A DNA stretch of 64,000 nucleotides from Mycolicibacterium stellerae (GTDB lineage Bacteria; Actinomycetota; Actinomycetes; Mycobacteriales; Mycobacteriaceae), in contig NZ_RARC01000004.1 in the NCBI RefSeq assembly GCF_003719305.1, positions 62,001 through 126,000 on the forward strand, written 5' to 3'. How positions within the stretch are numbered: the stretch's first letter is position 1; each line of letters begins with the position of its first letter. The notes beneath the pieces were generated by a model. It did no database searches. It was not told the DNA's origin and saw only the letters and a list, made by a program, of their open reading frames with translations. The position numbers were made by a program, and so were the translations under genes. Shown piece after piece: positions 1 to 8,822 of the stretch.

Positions 1-231
1 GAAGGCCTGTTGCGGGTGTCGCGCGAGGGCCTGCCCGAGGGCGCCAGGCATATGATCCCGATGGCACGGCCGGGACATGTCGACGAAATGGCCGGTGCGG
101 CTGTGTTTCTCGCGTCCGACATGTCCAGCTACATCACCGGCCAGACGATCCACGTCGACGGTGGCACGCAGGCGGCGAGTGGGTGGCACCACAACCCGCA
201 GACCGGCGACTACCAGCTTGGTCCCGGTTAG
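1..231 (+). CDS. SDR family oxidoreductase, C-terminal part only
   Basis: Reading frame 1 is open from the left edge and encodes the last 76 residues of a classical short-chain dehydrogenase/reductase. The visible part has the typical C-terminal run: a proline/arginine loop, then [21 protein letters not shown], a signature of FabG-like NAD(P)H oxidoreductases. The cofactor-binding Rossmann half and the catalytic Tyr-Lys lie outside the window, so the substrate cannot be judged. The stop overlaps by about 4 nt the stop of the convergent epimerase gene. The call as an SDR tail is secure; the true start is not visible. Confidence 0.85.
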   Translation, partial: EGLLRVSREGLPEGARHMIPMARPGHVDEMAGAAVFLASDMSSYITGQTIHVDGGTQAASGWHHNPQTGDYQLGPG

Positions 232-1304
232 CCCTGCGTGCCCTCGTTGCTGAGGCAGGGATCGCCCAACTTGGCCGCGATCGCACCCCACAGATCGGCG
301 TAGGTTCCCGGCGCATTGCGGTAGGCGGCCCGGCGCGAGAGGAAGACGCGCGCCAAGGGCGCGACGGGCCGCAGCAGATATCGCTTCCACCCCATTCGCT
401 CAGTCATCTCCGCGAGCATGGACGGCCATGAATGATGCTGGAAGCCCAGCGCCTCCTGTGCCCGCGCGGTGTCCATCCAGTCGGTGAGGAACCAGCCGTC
501 GTCGTCGTCCGGATCGCCCGGCCGCCCCTCGGGTAGCACGCCGGGCAACCCGAGTGCGGCAGCGAGTGCGGCACCGACATCCTTCTGCAGCAGCTTGTGT
601 GAGTCGTCGCCCGCGATCAGCAGGATCTCGTTCGCGACGTCCGCGGTGGTGGCCGCCGCGAACGCGATGCCCACGTCACGGACGTCGACCGTGTGAATCC
701 GCCCGTCGGTGGGCAGTGCGCTCTCGATGAATATGCCGTCGGCGGTCAGCGGCAGGGCGCTGAAGTCCGGGCTGAGCACACCGCCGAGCCGCAGCACCAC
801 CCATTCCAGGCTCGATGCGCGGACGAACTCCTCGGCTTCGAGTTTGGTGTTGCTGTACAGCTCGAACGGCCTCGGCGGTGTTTCGGCGCGAACCACGTCG
901 GTGACCCGATGCGGGTTGCGCGAGCCGTAGACGGCGTTGCTCGATGCCTGTACGAAGCGAGGCGGCGTGGGCTGCGCCTCGGCGGCGCGCACCAATGCCA
1001 CCGTGGCGTCGACGTTGACCTTGCGGGCCAGGCTGGGATTTCGGTAGAGCGGGGGCGGGATGACGGCTGCGAGGTGGACGATCACCGACGGTGCCACCTC
1101 GGACACCAGCCGCTGCACCGCGGCCGCGTCGGTCAGGTCCGCCCACCGCACGTCGGCACCGACGGGCAGCGCCTTGGCCTTATTGCGGTTGGCCGGTGTG
1201 TCGAGGTCCGCGACCACCACCCGGCGGCCGTCGGCGGTCAGCCTCTTGACGGTCTGCGATCCGACCAGGCCGAATCCGCCTGTGACAAGCACTGCGTCTG
1301 TCAT
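228..1304 (-). CDS. NAD-dependent epimerase/dehydratase family protein
   Basis: 358 residues, extended SDR fold. The N-terminus has the Rossmann glycine motif TGGFGLVG (about residues 8-15), and the active-site YxxxK is seen as YSNTK near residue 150. The family acts on NDP-sugars, 3-beta-hydroxysteroids or other secondary alcohols; nothing here decides the substrate. Two more members of the family lie in the window (32740-33651 and 36542-37519), and the one at 36542 shares the early VIHLAA-IPP and RKVN-DAT blocks. The gene is divergent from the acyltransferase at 1432, with a 127-nt intergenic region. Start ATG at 1304 is consistent with the beginning of the Rossmann strand. Confidence 0.85.
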   Translation of the reverse strand: MTDAVLVTGGFGLVGSQTVKRLTADGRRVVVADLDTPANRNKAKALPVGADVRWADLTDAAAVQRLVSEVAPSVIVHLAAVIPPPLYRNPSLARKVNVDATVALVRAAEAQPTPPRFVQASSNAVYGSRNPHRVTDVVRAETPPRPFELYSNTKLEAEEFVRASSLEWVVLRLGGVLSPDFSALPLTADGIFIESALPTDGRIHTVDVRDVGIAFAAATTADVANEILLIAGDDSHKLLQKDVGAALAAALGLPGVLPEGRPGDPDDDDGWFLTDWMDTARAQEALGFQHHSWPSMLAEMTERMGWKRYLLRPVAPLARVFLSRRAAYRNAPGTYADLWGAIAAKLGDPCLSNEGTQG

Positions 1305-1431
1305 CCGTCCCCCTCTATGGAAATGACATTCTCAACAAAAGAGAGTACTATATTCGCAGGTGAGCCCGACCGGTGGGTACTCCATGCCCGCCGTGGGTAT
1401 GCGACGCACACAATAGGACGCGAGGGCAGCT

Positions 1432-2259
1432 ATGGGCGACAGGGACGTTGGCTCCATCGGCAAGGACTCCATCGGCAAGGAAGACGCCACCAAGTGGGAT
1501 CCCGGCTTCACTGAGCAGATCAAGAAGTGGGCCGGGCCAGTCATCAAGCGGTACTTCCGAGCGGAGGTGCGCGGGCTGGCCGCCATCCCGCCCGCAGGCG
1601 GCGCGTTGCTTGTGTCAAACCACTCCGGCGGCATGCTCACCCCCGACGTGATGGTCTTCGCGCCGGCGTTCTACGACAAATTCGGCTTCGACCGTCCCGT
1701 TTTCACCCTCGCGCACTCTGCGCTCTTCATCGGGCCGATGGGCGATTGGCTGCATCGCGCAGGGGTGATCGAGGCAAACCGGGAAAATGCCGAGAAGGCG
1801 TTGCATGCAGGCGCGCTCGTGCTGGTGTTTCCCGGCGGCGACTATGACTCCTACCGGCCGACCTTCGAGAACAAGATCGATTTCGCGGGCAGGACCGGAT
1901 ACATCAGGACCGCAATCGAATCCGGGGTGCCCATCGTGCCGATGGTGTCCATCGGTGCGCAGGAATCACAGTTGTTCCTCACCCGCGGCAACTGGCTGGC
2001 CAAGCGATTGGGTCTGGAGCGGCTTCGAGCAGAGATCCTGCCGGTCACCTTCGGTTTCCCGTTCGGGCTCAGCGTGTTCTTCCCACCCAATATTCCGCTG
2101 CCGACCAAGATCGTCACACAGGTACTCGATCCGATCGACGTCGTCGACGAGTTCGGCGAGGACCCCGATGTCGACGCGGTGGACGCCCGTGTCCGTGAGG
2201 TCATGCAGGCCGCCCTCGACGAGTTGGCGAACAAGCGCCGCTTCCCGATACTCGGCTAA
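1432..2259 (+). CDS. PlsC-like glycerolipid acyltransferase family protein
   Basis: 275 residues. Lysophospholipid/glycerol acyltransferases transfer an acyl group from acyl-CoA to a glycerol backbone at the membrane. Visible motifs are SNHSGG at about residue 61 with an Asp seven residues beyond the His (the normal spacing is HX4D), and FPGGDYDSYRP near residue 135 in the position of the family's PEG motif. A charged N-terminal extension of about 25 residues precedes the conserved part. It converges on, and overlaps by 4 nt, the WS/DGAT gene, which suggests a shared role in storage or membrane lipid assembly. The altered HX4D spacing leaves some doubt about the reaction. Confidence 0.75.
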   Translation: MGDRDVGSIGKDSIGKEDATKWDPGFTEQIKKWAGPVIKRYFRAEVRGLAAIPPAGGALLVSNHSGGMLTPDVMVFAPAFYDKFGFDRPVFTLAHSALFIGPMGDWLHRAGVIEANRENAEKALHAGALVLVFPGGDYDSYRPTFENKIDFAGRTGYIRTAIESGVPIVPMVSIGAQESQLFLTRGNWLAKRLGLERLRAEILPVTFGFPFGLSVFFPPNIPLPTKIVTQVLDPIDVVDEFGEDPDVDAVDARVREVMQAALDELANKRRFPILG

Positions 2260-3692
2260 CCGACCGGTTTGGTCGGTGCCATCGCCGTCTCGACGGTGCT
2301 GAGCTCTGCGGGAAGCCCTGCGGCGCGGCGGATCTCGGCCAGACCGTGGACCATTGCGTCGGTGGCCTCGTGAATATCGTCGAACGTGAGGTCGTCGGAC
2401 AGGATCGAAATGTCGACCTGGTCGACATAACTCCACACCGTCATGTTGAAGGCGCTGCCGGACGACAGGATCCCGATCGAATAGATCTCGCTCACCGGGG
2501 CACCGCCGACATGCCCGCGTTCGCGCGGCCCCGGCACGTTGGACACCGCCACGTTCATGATGCTGTTGTGGGCGGCGCGTTTGGACTGCCACCGGAACAG
2601 CGGGGGCGCGAGCGAAGGCGGCAGGTACTGCATCAACTTGCCCTGCAGTTCCGGGCCCATCAGCTCGTAGTTCTCCTTTGCGCGCGACGCCGCAACCGAC
2701 GTCAGCCGGACCCGCTCGAGCGGATCGTCGGGGTGCACCGGCAGCGACACTGACAAACCGCCGATCTCGTTGCCGGTGATGCGCTCCGTCGACTTGTCGG
2801 TGGCCACCGGCACCGAAGCCAGGATCGGCCGGTCGGCTCGACCGTCGTAGCGCAGCAACAGTTCTCGCAATCCGCCTGCCGCCATCGCCAACACGACGTC
2901 GTTGAACGTGACGCCGAGGTTCTTGGCCGTCTCCTTGACATCGGCCAGCGCCAGTGACGCCGTCGCAAACGTCCGGACGGGGGACACCACGTGGTTGAGG
3001 AACGTCGGTGGCGCCTTGAACAACTTCGCCATGTCCGGCTGGTCGCCGTGCTCGCGCGACCGGCGCCTGACTCGGGCCAACCCGCGCGCGGCGTCGCCGA
3101 TCAGGCCGGGCAGCGCGGCGACGTTCGAGACGTGGTCACGGCCTGCGTTGCGCAGCAGCTCGCGCCGTGACGGCGGGGCGCAGGTGGTGTAGTCGTCGCG
3201 CTCATTCTGGTCGGCGCCGGTGAGATCCATCAGCCGCGCGAGCAGGTTGGCCGACGCGACGCCGTCGGCCAGGGTGTGGTGCACCTTGCCGACGAGAGCG
3301 AAGCGGTTGTCGGCCAACCCCTCGGCGAAGTGAAATTCCCACAGTGGGTGTTCGCGGTCCAACGGAGTACTGGCGATCTCGCCGATGACCTGGTCGAGCT
3401 CGCGGCGGCCGCCAGGAGCAGGCACCTGCACCCTGCGCAGGTGATAGTCGAGGTCGACCTCGCAGTTCTCCATCCACATCGGGTGGTGCATCTTCCACGG
3501 GATGTCGACGAGGCGGTAGCGCAGCGGGTCGAGCAGATGCAGGCGGCGCCGGAGCGTCCGTCGGAAGACGTCGAACGTGAAGTCGCCGTCGAAGTCGGTG
3601 GCGTCGATGACCGCGACCTTCAAGGTGTGCGTGTGCAGGTTGGGGGTCTCGCTGTACAGCAACATGGCGTCCATGCCGTTGAGTCGCTTCAC
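2256..3692 (-). CDS. wax ester synthase/diacylglycerol acyltransferase (WS/DGAT)
   Basis: About 478 residues from a GTG at 3692, chosen because the product then begins VKRLNGMDAM, as this family usually does; a longer reading from 3725 has a weak N-terminus. The active-site HHxxxDG is present as HHTLADG at residues 138-144. The second conserved block, SNVPGP, lies in the C-terminal half. The enzyme esterifies diacylglycerol or fatty alcohols with acyl-CoA, giving the triacylglycerol or wax inclusions typical of mycobacteria. Mycobacterial genomes carry many paralogues, so the exact Tgs-type number is not assigned. Confidence in the family is very high. Confidence 0.93.
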   Translation of the reverse strand: MKRLNGMDAMLLYSETPNLHTHTLKVAVIDATDFDGDFTFDVFRRTLRRRLHLLDPLRYRLVDIPWKMHHPMWMENCEVDLDYHLRRVQVPAPGGRRELDQVIGEIASTPLDREHPLWEFHFAEGLADNRFALVGKVHHTLADGVASANLLARLMDLTGADQNERDDYTTCAPPSRRELLRNAGRDHVSNVAALPGLIGDAARGLARVRRRSREHGDQPDMAKLFKAPPTFLNHVVSPVRTFATASLALADVKETAKNLGVTFNDVVLAMAAGGLRELLLRYDGRADRPILASVPVATDKSTERITGNEIGGLSVSLPVHPDDPLERVRLTSVAASRAKENYELMGPELQGKLMQYLPPSLAPPLFRWQSKRAAHNSIMNVAVSNVPGPRERGHVGGAPVSEIYSIGILSSGSAFNMTVWSYVDQVDISILSDDLTFDDIHEATDAMVHGLAEIRRAAGLPAELSTVETAMAPTKPVG

Positions 3693-3762
3693 GCCCCACC
3701 CCGCTCCCGTAGCGGTTCCATGCAACCACCCGGGCGGCCGTGCGCTGACCGGTTTGGCTGAC

Positions 3763-4599
3763 TCAGTGAGTCCAGCCTCCGGCGGCCTGTTCGGTGAAGG
3801 TGCGGTCGATGCGCTCGAAGCGTCGTCGAATCGATTCGCGGGACGCGCTGTGCGGCAGGATGTACAGCCGGTTGGCGAGCACAGCGTCGGCCGTCAGCCG
3901 CGCTATGTCGTCGGGTCGCACGTTCTCGTCGGTCGGCGCGATCAGCGCTTGCGCAATCGCTGCGGCCTGCTCGCTGCGATCACCGTAGGCGTCACTTCTC
4001 GTGCGTTCCGAGTTGGCCATCAGCGGTGTGTCCACGATCATCGGGCATAGCACCGAGACGCCGATACCCTCACCTTTGAGCTCGCGGGCGAGGCCTTCTG
4101 CGAGCGCGACGACACCGAATTTGGCCACGGAGTACGGCCCGAGTCCGGCGTTGCCCACCATGCCGGCGAACGATGCGGTGAACATGATGTGGCGATCGCC
4201 GCCCTGCTCGACGAGCCGCGGCAGGAATGCCTCGACGCCATGGATCGGCCCCCACAGGTCGACGTCGATCACCCAGCGCCAGTCGCCGTGGGTGACGTCG
4301 GCGACGGGTCCGGCGTAGGCGATGCCCGCGTTGTTGAAGACCAGGTTCACCTCGCCGAGCAGGCGGAAGGATTCGTCGGCGAGGTGCTCGACGGCGTCCA
4401 GCTTTGTCACGTCGCAGATGACGCCATGCGCTTCCGCGCCGGCGGAGCGGAGCTGCTCGACGGCCGCATCGAGCGCGGACTGGTCGATGTCGGCCAGCAC
4501 GACGCGGGCGCCGCGCCTGGTGAACTCCTGTGCGGAGGCGAAACCGATCCCGCTCGCGCCGCCGGTGATGACCGCACCGCGTCCCTCGAATGTCTCCAC
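3763..4599 (-). CDS. SDR family oxidoreductase
   Basis: 278 residues, classical SDR. Glycine motif TGGASGIG lies at about residues 12-19, the NNAGIAY strand near 90, and the catalytic Tyr-Lys as YSVAK near 155. An aspartate after beta-2 (LADID) favours NAD(H). The C-terminus is longer than in FabG and lacks the usual DGG tail, as in membrane-peripheral mycobacterial SDRs linked to lipid metabolism. It is followed on the same strand, with a 23-nt gap upstream, by the kinase at 4623 and the mycofactocin-type SDR at 5703, so the three may be co-transcribed. Substrate unknown. Confidence 0.85.
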   Translation of the reverse strand: METFEGRGAVITGGASGIGFASAQEFTRRGARVVLADIDQSALDAAVEQLRSAGAEAHGVICDVTKLDAVEHLADESFRLLGEVNLVFNNAGIAYAGPVADVTHGDWRWVIDVDLWGPIHGVEAFLPRLVEQGGDRHIMFTASFAGMVGNAGLGPYSVAKFGVVALAEGLARELKGEGIGVSVLCPMIVDTPLMANSERTRSDAYGDRSEQAAAIAQALIAPTDENVRPDDIARLTADAVLANRLYILPHSASRESIRRRFERIDRTFTEQAAGGWTH

Positions 4600-4622
4600 G
4601 GGGCGAAGACTATCGGGCCGGT

Positions 4623-5693
4623 CTACGCGATGGCGTCAATCGCCGCACGGGTGTCGAGGTCTCCGAACGCGGCCGCGTACCGCTGCGCGAGCGCGAGGCA
4701 GATCTCGGGGCTCTGCCAGGCGTCGCCGCCCGACAGGGTGGCCATCCAGATCGCCAGCCCGTGTGCGACCGAAGCGCGGTAGCGCAGCAGCACCTCGTCG
4801 GCGCTTGGCATTTCCTCGGACGGCAGTGCCAGCGCGGCGCGGTACTCGTCGAGGAGTTCACGCTCGCCGCGGCGCCTGTCGTCGATCGTCAGCGCACCCT
4901 GGAGGAAATAACCGAGATCAAGCGACCAGTTGCCCCGGCGCACCATCTGCCAGTCGAGAAAGCCGACGTCGTCGTCGGGCAGCACGTAGGTGTTGCCGAT
5001 GTGCGGATCGCCGTGCAGCAGTGTCTGCGACGAGGTCGTCAGCGTTCCGATGTAGCGCGCCCAGATGTCGATGAACAGTCGCTCTCCGTCCAGCGCCAGT
5101 ATCTCGCCGGCGACGGTATCACCCAACCGCTCGCGCGCGATGTGCAGTGGGGCGTACTGCATTCCCTCGAACGCGACGAACGGCTCGACCCAGCCCAGCG
5201 CCGGGTTGCCGGTCAGCCGGTCTCCCCAGTACGCACTGTGCAGTCGGGCGAGGCCGCGCACCCCGGCGGCGACCTGGTCGACGGTCATCGGCCGGGTGGA
5301 GTCGCGAGGATCCGCACCGCGCGCGACGACGTCCTCCATGATCATCAGGAAGTCGGAATGCTCTTCGTCGATGAGCGCCGCGTAGACCGTCGGATGATCA
5401 AGCGGCAGAGGCACTCCCGATGAGAAGAGTCGAGGCTCGTGGTACAGGCCGCTGGTCAGCGCCACGAGTTCGGCGTGCGCCGGGTCGACTGCCTTGGCGA
5501 ACACCGTGGCGGGCCCCGAGCCGGCCGAATAGGTCAACTCCAGTCGGGCCCGCTTGTTCGTGCCGTCGTCGCGCAGCGCCACCCGCACGGCGTCGACCAC
5601 CGCGCCGGGATGATGTGTAGCGAGCGCCGTCGTCATCCAACCCGGCGTGATGCCATCCCAACCCTGTGGGATCGTCAGCTGCGCAAGTGTCAC
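4623..5693 (-). CDS. APH-type phosphotransferase family protein
   Basis: 356 residues with a protein-kinase-like fold of the aminoglycoside phosphotransferase/CHK group. The Brenner-type catalytic loop is HGDPHIGN near residue 220, and the metal-binding Asp is in FLDWQMVRRG about 20 residues later. Proteins of this kind next to SDR and fatty-acid genes are not antibiotic resistance enzymes; known relatives phosphorylate small hydroxylated metabolites such as ecdysteroids or hydroxyacyl-CoAs. The gene lies between two SDR genes on the same strand, 9 nt from the mycofactocin-type SDR, suggesting a shared alcohol substrate. It is only distantly similar to the second kinase at 26814-27842. Confidence 0.75.
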   Translation of the reverse strand: MTLAQLTIPQGWDGITPGWMTTALATHHPGAVVDAVRVALRDDGTNKRARLELTYSAGSGPATVFAKAVDPAHAELVALTSGLYHEPRLFSSGVPLPLDHPTVYAALIDEEHSDFLMIMEDVVARGADPRDSTRPMTVDQVAAGVRGLARLHSAYWGDRLTGNPALGWVEPFVAFEGMQYAPLHIARERLGDTVAGEILALDGERLFIDIWARYIGTLTTSSQTLLHGDPHIGNTYVLPDDDVGFLDWQMVRRGNWSLDLGYFLQGALTIDDRRRGERELLDEYRAALALPSEEMPSADEVLLRYRASVAHGLAIWMATLSGGDAWQSPEICLALAQRYAAAFGDLDTRAAIDAIA

Positions 5694-5702
5694 TGCCGGT
5701 GG

Positions 5703-6539
5703 CTACTTCAGGCAGCTGCCACCGTCGATCGGCAGCGTCACACCGGTGACGTAACGCGCTTCGTCCGACGCAAGGAACAGCACGGCGTTGGCGATGTCCT
5801 CGGGTTCCACCCAGCCGATCGGCAGCGTGTGCATCAGCTGCCCGACGACCTTCATGTCGTCGGGGCCCGGGTTCTCCAGATCGGGCCGGAACAGCTTCAT
5901 CGTGCCCTCGTTCATGAACAGCGGGGTGTTGACATTGGTCGGATGCACCGAGTTCACGCGGATGTTCTGCGCACCGAGCTCGACGGCAAACGTCCGCATC
6001 AGGCCCACCACACCGTGCTTGGCGGCGACGTAGTGGCCGGTGTGCGGGTATGCCTTCAGGCCGCCGACCGAGCTGGTCAGAATGATGGACCCGCCGCGGC
6101 CGCCCGCGAGGATGTGTGGGACACCGGCTTTCACGGTTTTCCACACGCCTCCGAGGTTGACGTCGATCATGTCCGTCCAGTCGACTTCGCCGGTCTTGTC
6201 AAGAGTCGCACCGCCGTTGCCGATGCCGGCGTTGGCGACGATGATGTCGAGCCTGCCCATCTGCTCCACGCCCGCGTCCACCGCGGCCTTCAGCGCGTCG
6301 TAGTCGCGCACGTCGACCTCGGCGGTGTAGATGCGGCGGTTGTGGCCCTTGACCAGATCGGCGGTCTCGGCCAAGTCCTCCGGCGTGGACAGCGGAATCT
6401 GCACGCTGTCGATCTGCTTACAGATGTCGACGGCGATGATGTCGGCGCCCTCCTGCGCCAGTCGAACCGCATGCGCACGGCCCTGGCCACGCGCGGCACC
6501 GGAGATGAAAGCGACCTTGCCTTCAACACGTCCAGTCAT
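5703..6539 (-). CDS. mycofactocin-coupled SDR family oxidoreductase
   Basis: 278 residues. The N-terminus GKVAFISGAARGQGRAHAVR followed by LAQEGADIIAVDIC is the signature of the actinobacterial group that holds its NAD tightly and passes electrons to the peptide-derived cofactor mycofactocin (TIGR03971 type). Catalytic Tyr-Lys is seen in YVAAK, and the C-terminus ends in GGSCLK. Members oxidise alcohols such as carveol. It sits directly upstream of the APH-type kinase and 33 nt downstream of the P450 gene on the same strand. That context suggests oxidation of an alcohol made by the P450. The family call is strong; the substrate is unknown. Confidence 0.88.
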   Translation of the reverse strand: MTGRVEGKVAFISGAARGQGRAHAVRLAQEGADIIAVDICKQIDSVQIPLSTPEDLAETADLVKGHNRRIYTAEVDVRDYDALKAAVDAGVEQMGRLDIIVANAGIGNGGATLDKTGEVDWTDMIDVNLGGVWKTVKAGVPHILAGGRGGSIILTSSVGGLKAYPHTGHYVAAKHGVVGLMRTFAVELGAQNIRVNSVHPTNVNTPLFMNEGTMKLFRPDLENPGPDDMKVVGQLMHTLPIGWVEPEDIANAVLFLASDEARYVTGVTLPIDGGSCLK

Positions 6540-6572
6540 TCCAACCTCAATTCGTCGTTAGCGGAAAGGATT

Positions 6573-7790
6573 TCACTTCAGAACAGCGGGCATGGATTCC
6601 CAGCCGCGGACAGTCGACGTGGGGGACAGCGTCGCGTTGGTCATGTCGACATCCCACTCCGGGAACCTCTTGAGGATCTCTTCGATGGCGACGCGGCCCT
6701 CGAGCCGGGCCAACGCCGACCCGAGGCAGTAGTGCGTGCCGACGCTGAAGGACAGGTGCTGACGCAGTTCGCGGTGGATGTCGAAAACGTCGCCGTCGGG
6801 CGGGAACTGGCGATGGTCGCGCACGGCGGCGCCGATCAGCATCATCATCACGCTGCCCTTGGGCACGGTCTGGCCGTGGATCTCGACATCTCGTGTCACG
6901 TAGCGGGCCACATGGGGTGCGGGCGGCTCGAAGCGCAGCAGCTCCTCGATCGCCTGGGGGATCAAGGTCGGATCGTCGACGAGTTCACGACGCTGGTCGG
7001 GATGCTCGGCGAGCACCTTGCCCGCCCAGCCGATCAGCCGCGTCGTGGTTTCGTTGCCCGCGCCCGACACCACGTTGAGGTAGGTGAGCAGTTCCTGGCG
7101 CGACAGGGTGCGGGTGGTGCCCGTCTCGTCGACGAACTCGGCGTTGAGCAGCTCCGTCATGATGTCATCCGACGGGTGGTCGGCACGCCAGTCGATGTAG
7201 GCCTCGAAGATTTCGCCGGTAACCATGGCGCCGCCCTCTTCGTGGTTCATGGGCTTGCCCGCCTCGGTGCGCAGCTGCGCGTTGGCGTGGTCGCGGATCA
7301 TCTCCTGGTCCCCTTCGGGGATGCCCAGCAGCGCGCTGATCACCTGCATCGGCATGATGGCGCCGAGGTCGGCGACGAAATCGAACCTGCCGCCGCCGAC
7401 CAGCGGGTCAAGGGCCTGCGCGCAATACTCGCGGATCTTGGGCTCGAGCGCGTTGACCTTACGTGGCGTGAACATCCGTGCCAGCAGCTTGCGATGGATG
7501 TCGTGGATCGGCGGATCCTCGAAAATTACTGTGCCGGGCGGGATCTCGATATTCGCCTTGATGAGTTCGATGATCGCACCGCGGGCCGAGCTGAACGTCT
7601 CGTGGTCCACCAGCGCCTTGTTGACGTCGGCGAAGCGGCTCAACGCAAAGAAGTCGTGCTGGGCGTTGTAGTACAGCGGCGCTTCCTCACGGAGGCGCCT
7701 GAACGTCGGGTACGGGTCGGCGTTGATGGTGATGTCGTACGGATCGAAATAGACGTCGCTGGTGGCAGCTTCGGCGGTATCGACGGTCAC
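6573..7790 (-). CDS. cytochrome P450
   Basis: 405 residues, soluble bacterial class I P450. The oxygen-binding I-helix motif is AGNETT, the K-helix ExxR is in EELLRFE, and the heme loop is FSVGTHYCLG with the Cys ligand. The N-terminus reads FDPYDITINADPYPTFRRLR, typical of mycobacterial P450s acting on hydrophobic substrates. No ferredoxin gene is adjacent, unlike the P450s at 49114 and 51930, so electrons must come from elsewhere. An inverted repeat lies 31-57 nt upstream of the start. First gene of a run that continues into the mycofactocin-type SDR. CYP number not assigned. Confidence 0.93.
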   Translation of the reverse strand: MTVDTAEAATSDVYFDPYDITINADPYPTFRRLREEAPLYYNAQHDFFALSRFADVNKALVDHETFSSARGAIIELIKANIEIPPGTVIFEDPPIHDIHRKLLARMFTPRKVNALEPKIREYCAQALDPLVGGGRFDFVADLGAIMPMQVISALLGIPEGDQEMIRDHANAQLRTEAGKPMNHEEGGAMVTGEIFEAYIDWRADHPSDDIMTELLNAEFVDETGTTRTLSRQELLTYLNVVSGAGNETTTRLIGWAGKVLAEHPDQRRELVDDPTLIPQAIEELLRFEPPAPHVARYVTRDVEIHGQTVPKGSVMMMLIGAAVRDHRQFPPDGDVFDIHRELRQHLSFSVGTHYCLGSALARLEGRVAIEEILKRFPEWDVDMTNATLSPTSTVRGWESMPAVLK

Positions 7791-7820
7791 GGTGTCCCTT
7801 TCGCAATGACCAGGGCTGGG

Positions 7821-7847
7821 TAAGACAAATTCATGGCCGTTGTCTCA
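7821..7847. promoter_or_regulatory. inverted repeat, candidate operator upstream of P450
   Basis: TAAGACAA at 7821-7828 and TTGTCTCA at 7840-7847 form an 8-bp inverted repeat with one mismatch and an 11-nt gap, 31 nt upstream of the P450 start. A related repeat with cores TGAGACA and TGTCTCA lies upstream of the P450 at 51930-53141. Regulator unknown; a binding role is inferred only from position and symmetry. The rest of the 158-nt intergenic region to the thioesterase holds an AT-rich stretch (7888-7905) and nothing else that I recognise. Confidence 0.4.
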
Positions 7848-7948
7848 CAAACTCTGTCACCAGCGCTGCAATTGTGTCAATGGGACGGTCATTTTTTGGG
7901 ATTTATACTCTCCGCTTAGTAGAACGGCCTTCTCACGTTGCCCGCAGG

Positions 7949-8773
7949 TCACTGTGCGACCCTCAGGAGCGCCTCCTGGCCGTAGGAGGCGACGAGGACC
8001 CCGCCCTCGGTCAGGACATCGCCGCGGCCGAAGCAGCGGCCGTACGCGAGCAGCGGGCTGTGCTGGCGCAACAGCAGCCATTCGTCGGTCCGGAACGGTC
8101 GGTGAAACCACAGCGTGTGTGAGGTGACGGCAGACGTGAACTGTGTCCCGTTGCCGCGCTGGCCCAAACCGTCCATCGGGCGCAACGCTGTGCCGATCAA
8201 CGTGAGGTCGGTGGCATAGGCGGCCAGTGCCGGGGCGAGTGCCGGGTCGACATCCGGTGTGCGCATCCAGAATTCGAACTCCGGTGGACTGGTGCTCGTG
8301 AGGTTGAGGTCGTCGACGGCGCGGGTCTCCCATGGTATGAGGTCGAGTGAGAGCCGGTGTTCGGGGCCGAGTAGCGGCGGTACGTCGGCGACGGCCTGAT
8401 GCTCGGGTCCGTCCTCGGCCGCGTGCATGGAGATCGTGGTGGTGGCCACCACGCGCCTGCCCTGGCGGCCCGTGATCGTCAGCGCGGCGAATGACCGGCC
8501 CTCGTGGTGCCGTACCGCCTCAAAGATCACCGGCTCGTCGGCGCGTCCCTCCCGGGGAAACACCGTGTGCAGGGATTTGACCGCCTTGTCGGGACACAGC
8601 AGGCGCGAGGCCTGGATGAGCTGACCGAGCAGCTGACCGCCGAACACCCGGTGGTAGTCGAGCCGCTGATTGCGGCCTTCGAACGTCGCGCTGCCGGTTG
8701 CCCCGTCGGTGCCGTCAGACCGTCCCGAGGTCAGCTCGAGGCACTCGAGCAGATCGCTCCACAGATCGGGCAC
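7949..8773 (-). CDS. acyl-CoA thioesterase II family protein (TesB-like, double hotdog)
   Basis: 274 residues from a GTG. The first hotdog domain carries GGQLLGQLIQAS near residue 40 and the segment VFPREGRADEPVIFEAVRHHEGRS-, typical of TesB/ACOT8-like thioesterases. The second half has the conserved LTLIGTALRPMDG and SHTLWFHRPF blocks, close to the catalytic Asp/Thr/Gln region. It hydrolyses acyl-CoA to the free acid and CoA, probably releasing CoA from dead-end intermediates. A GAGAATGCAGTTCTC palindrome lies 33 nt upstream of the start, shared in form with five other sites in the window, so it probably belongs to the same regulon as the neighbouring TetR and FadE genes. Confidence 0.88.
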   Translation of the reverse strand: MPDLWSDLLECLELTSGRSDGTDGATGSATFEGRNQRLDYHRVFGGQLLGQLIQASRLLCPDKAVKSLHTVFPREGRADEPVIFEAVRHHEGRSFAALTITGRQGRRVVATTTISMHAAEDGPEHQAVADVPPLLGPEHRLSLDLIPWETRAVDDLNLTSTSPPEFEFWMRTPDVDPALAPALAAYATDLTLIGTALRPMDGLGQRGNGTQFTSAVTSHTLWFHRPFRTDEWLLLRQHSPLLAYGRCFGRGDVLTEGGVLVASYGQEALLRVAQ

Positions 8774-8805
8774 GGCCGCCAGTGTAAGCCGAATTCTTCG
8801 GCAAA

Positions 8806-8820
8806 GAGAATGCAGTTCTC
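8806..8820. promoter_or_regulatory. GAGAAT-N3-RTTCTC palindrome, site 1
   Basis: GAGAATGCAGTTCTC, lying in the 49-nt gap between the thioesterase start (8773) and the TetR stop (8823). One of six matching palindromes in the window. Its position just upstream of the thioesterase suggests control of that gene, most simply by the TetR protein encoded next to it. Binding is inferred, not shown. Confidence 0.6.
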
Positions 8821-8822
8821 AG

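Noticed and set aside
1328-1355. Possible seventh GAGAAT-type site (ATTCTC...GAGAGTACTATATTC) before the acyltransferase
   Set aside because: Too many mismatches and wrong order of the half-sites; kept out of the site list.
4623-5693. Aminoglycoside resistance gene
   Set aside because: The kinase fold is right, but the context (SDRs, P450) and the family suggest a metabolic kinase.
5439-7823. 794-residue open frame on the plus strand
   Set aside because: Antisense to the mycofactocin-type SDR and P450, both of which have clear motifs; the frame is His/Asp/Gln/Val-rich shadow sequence.
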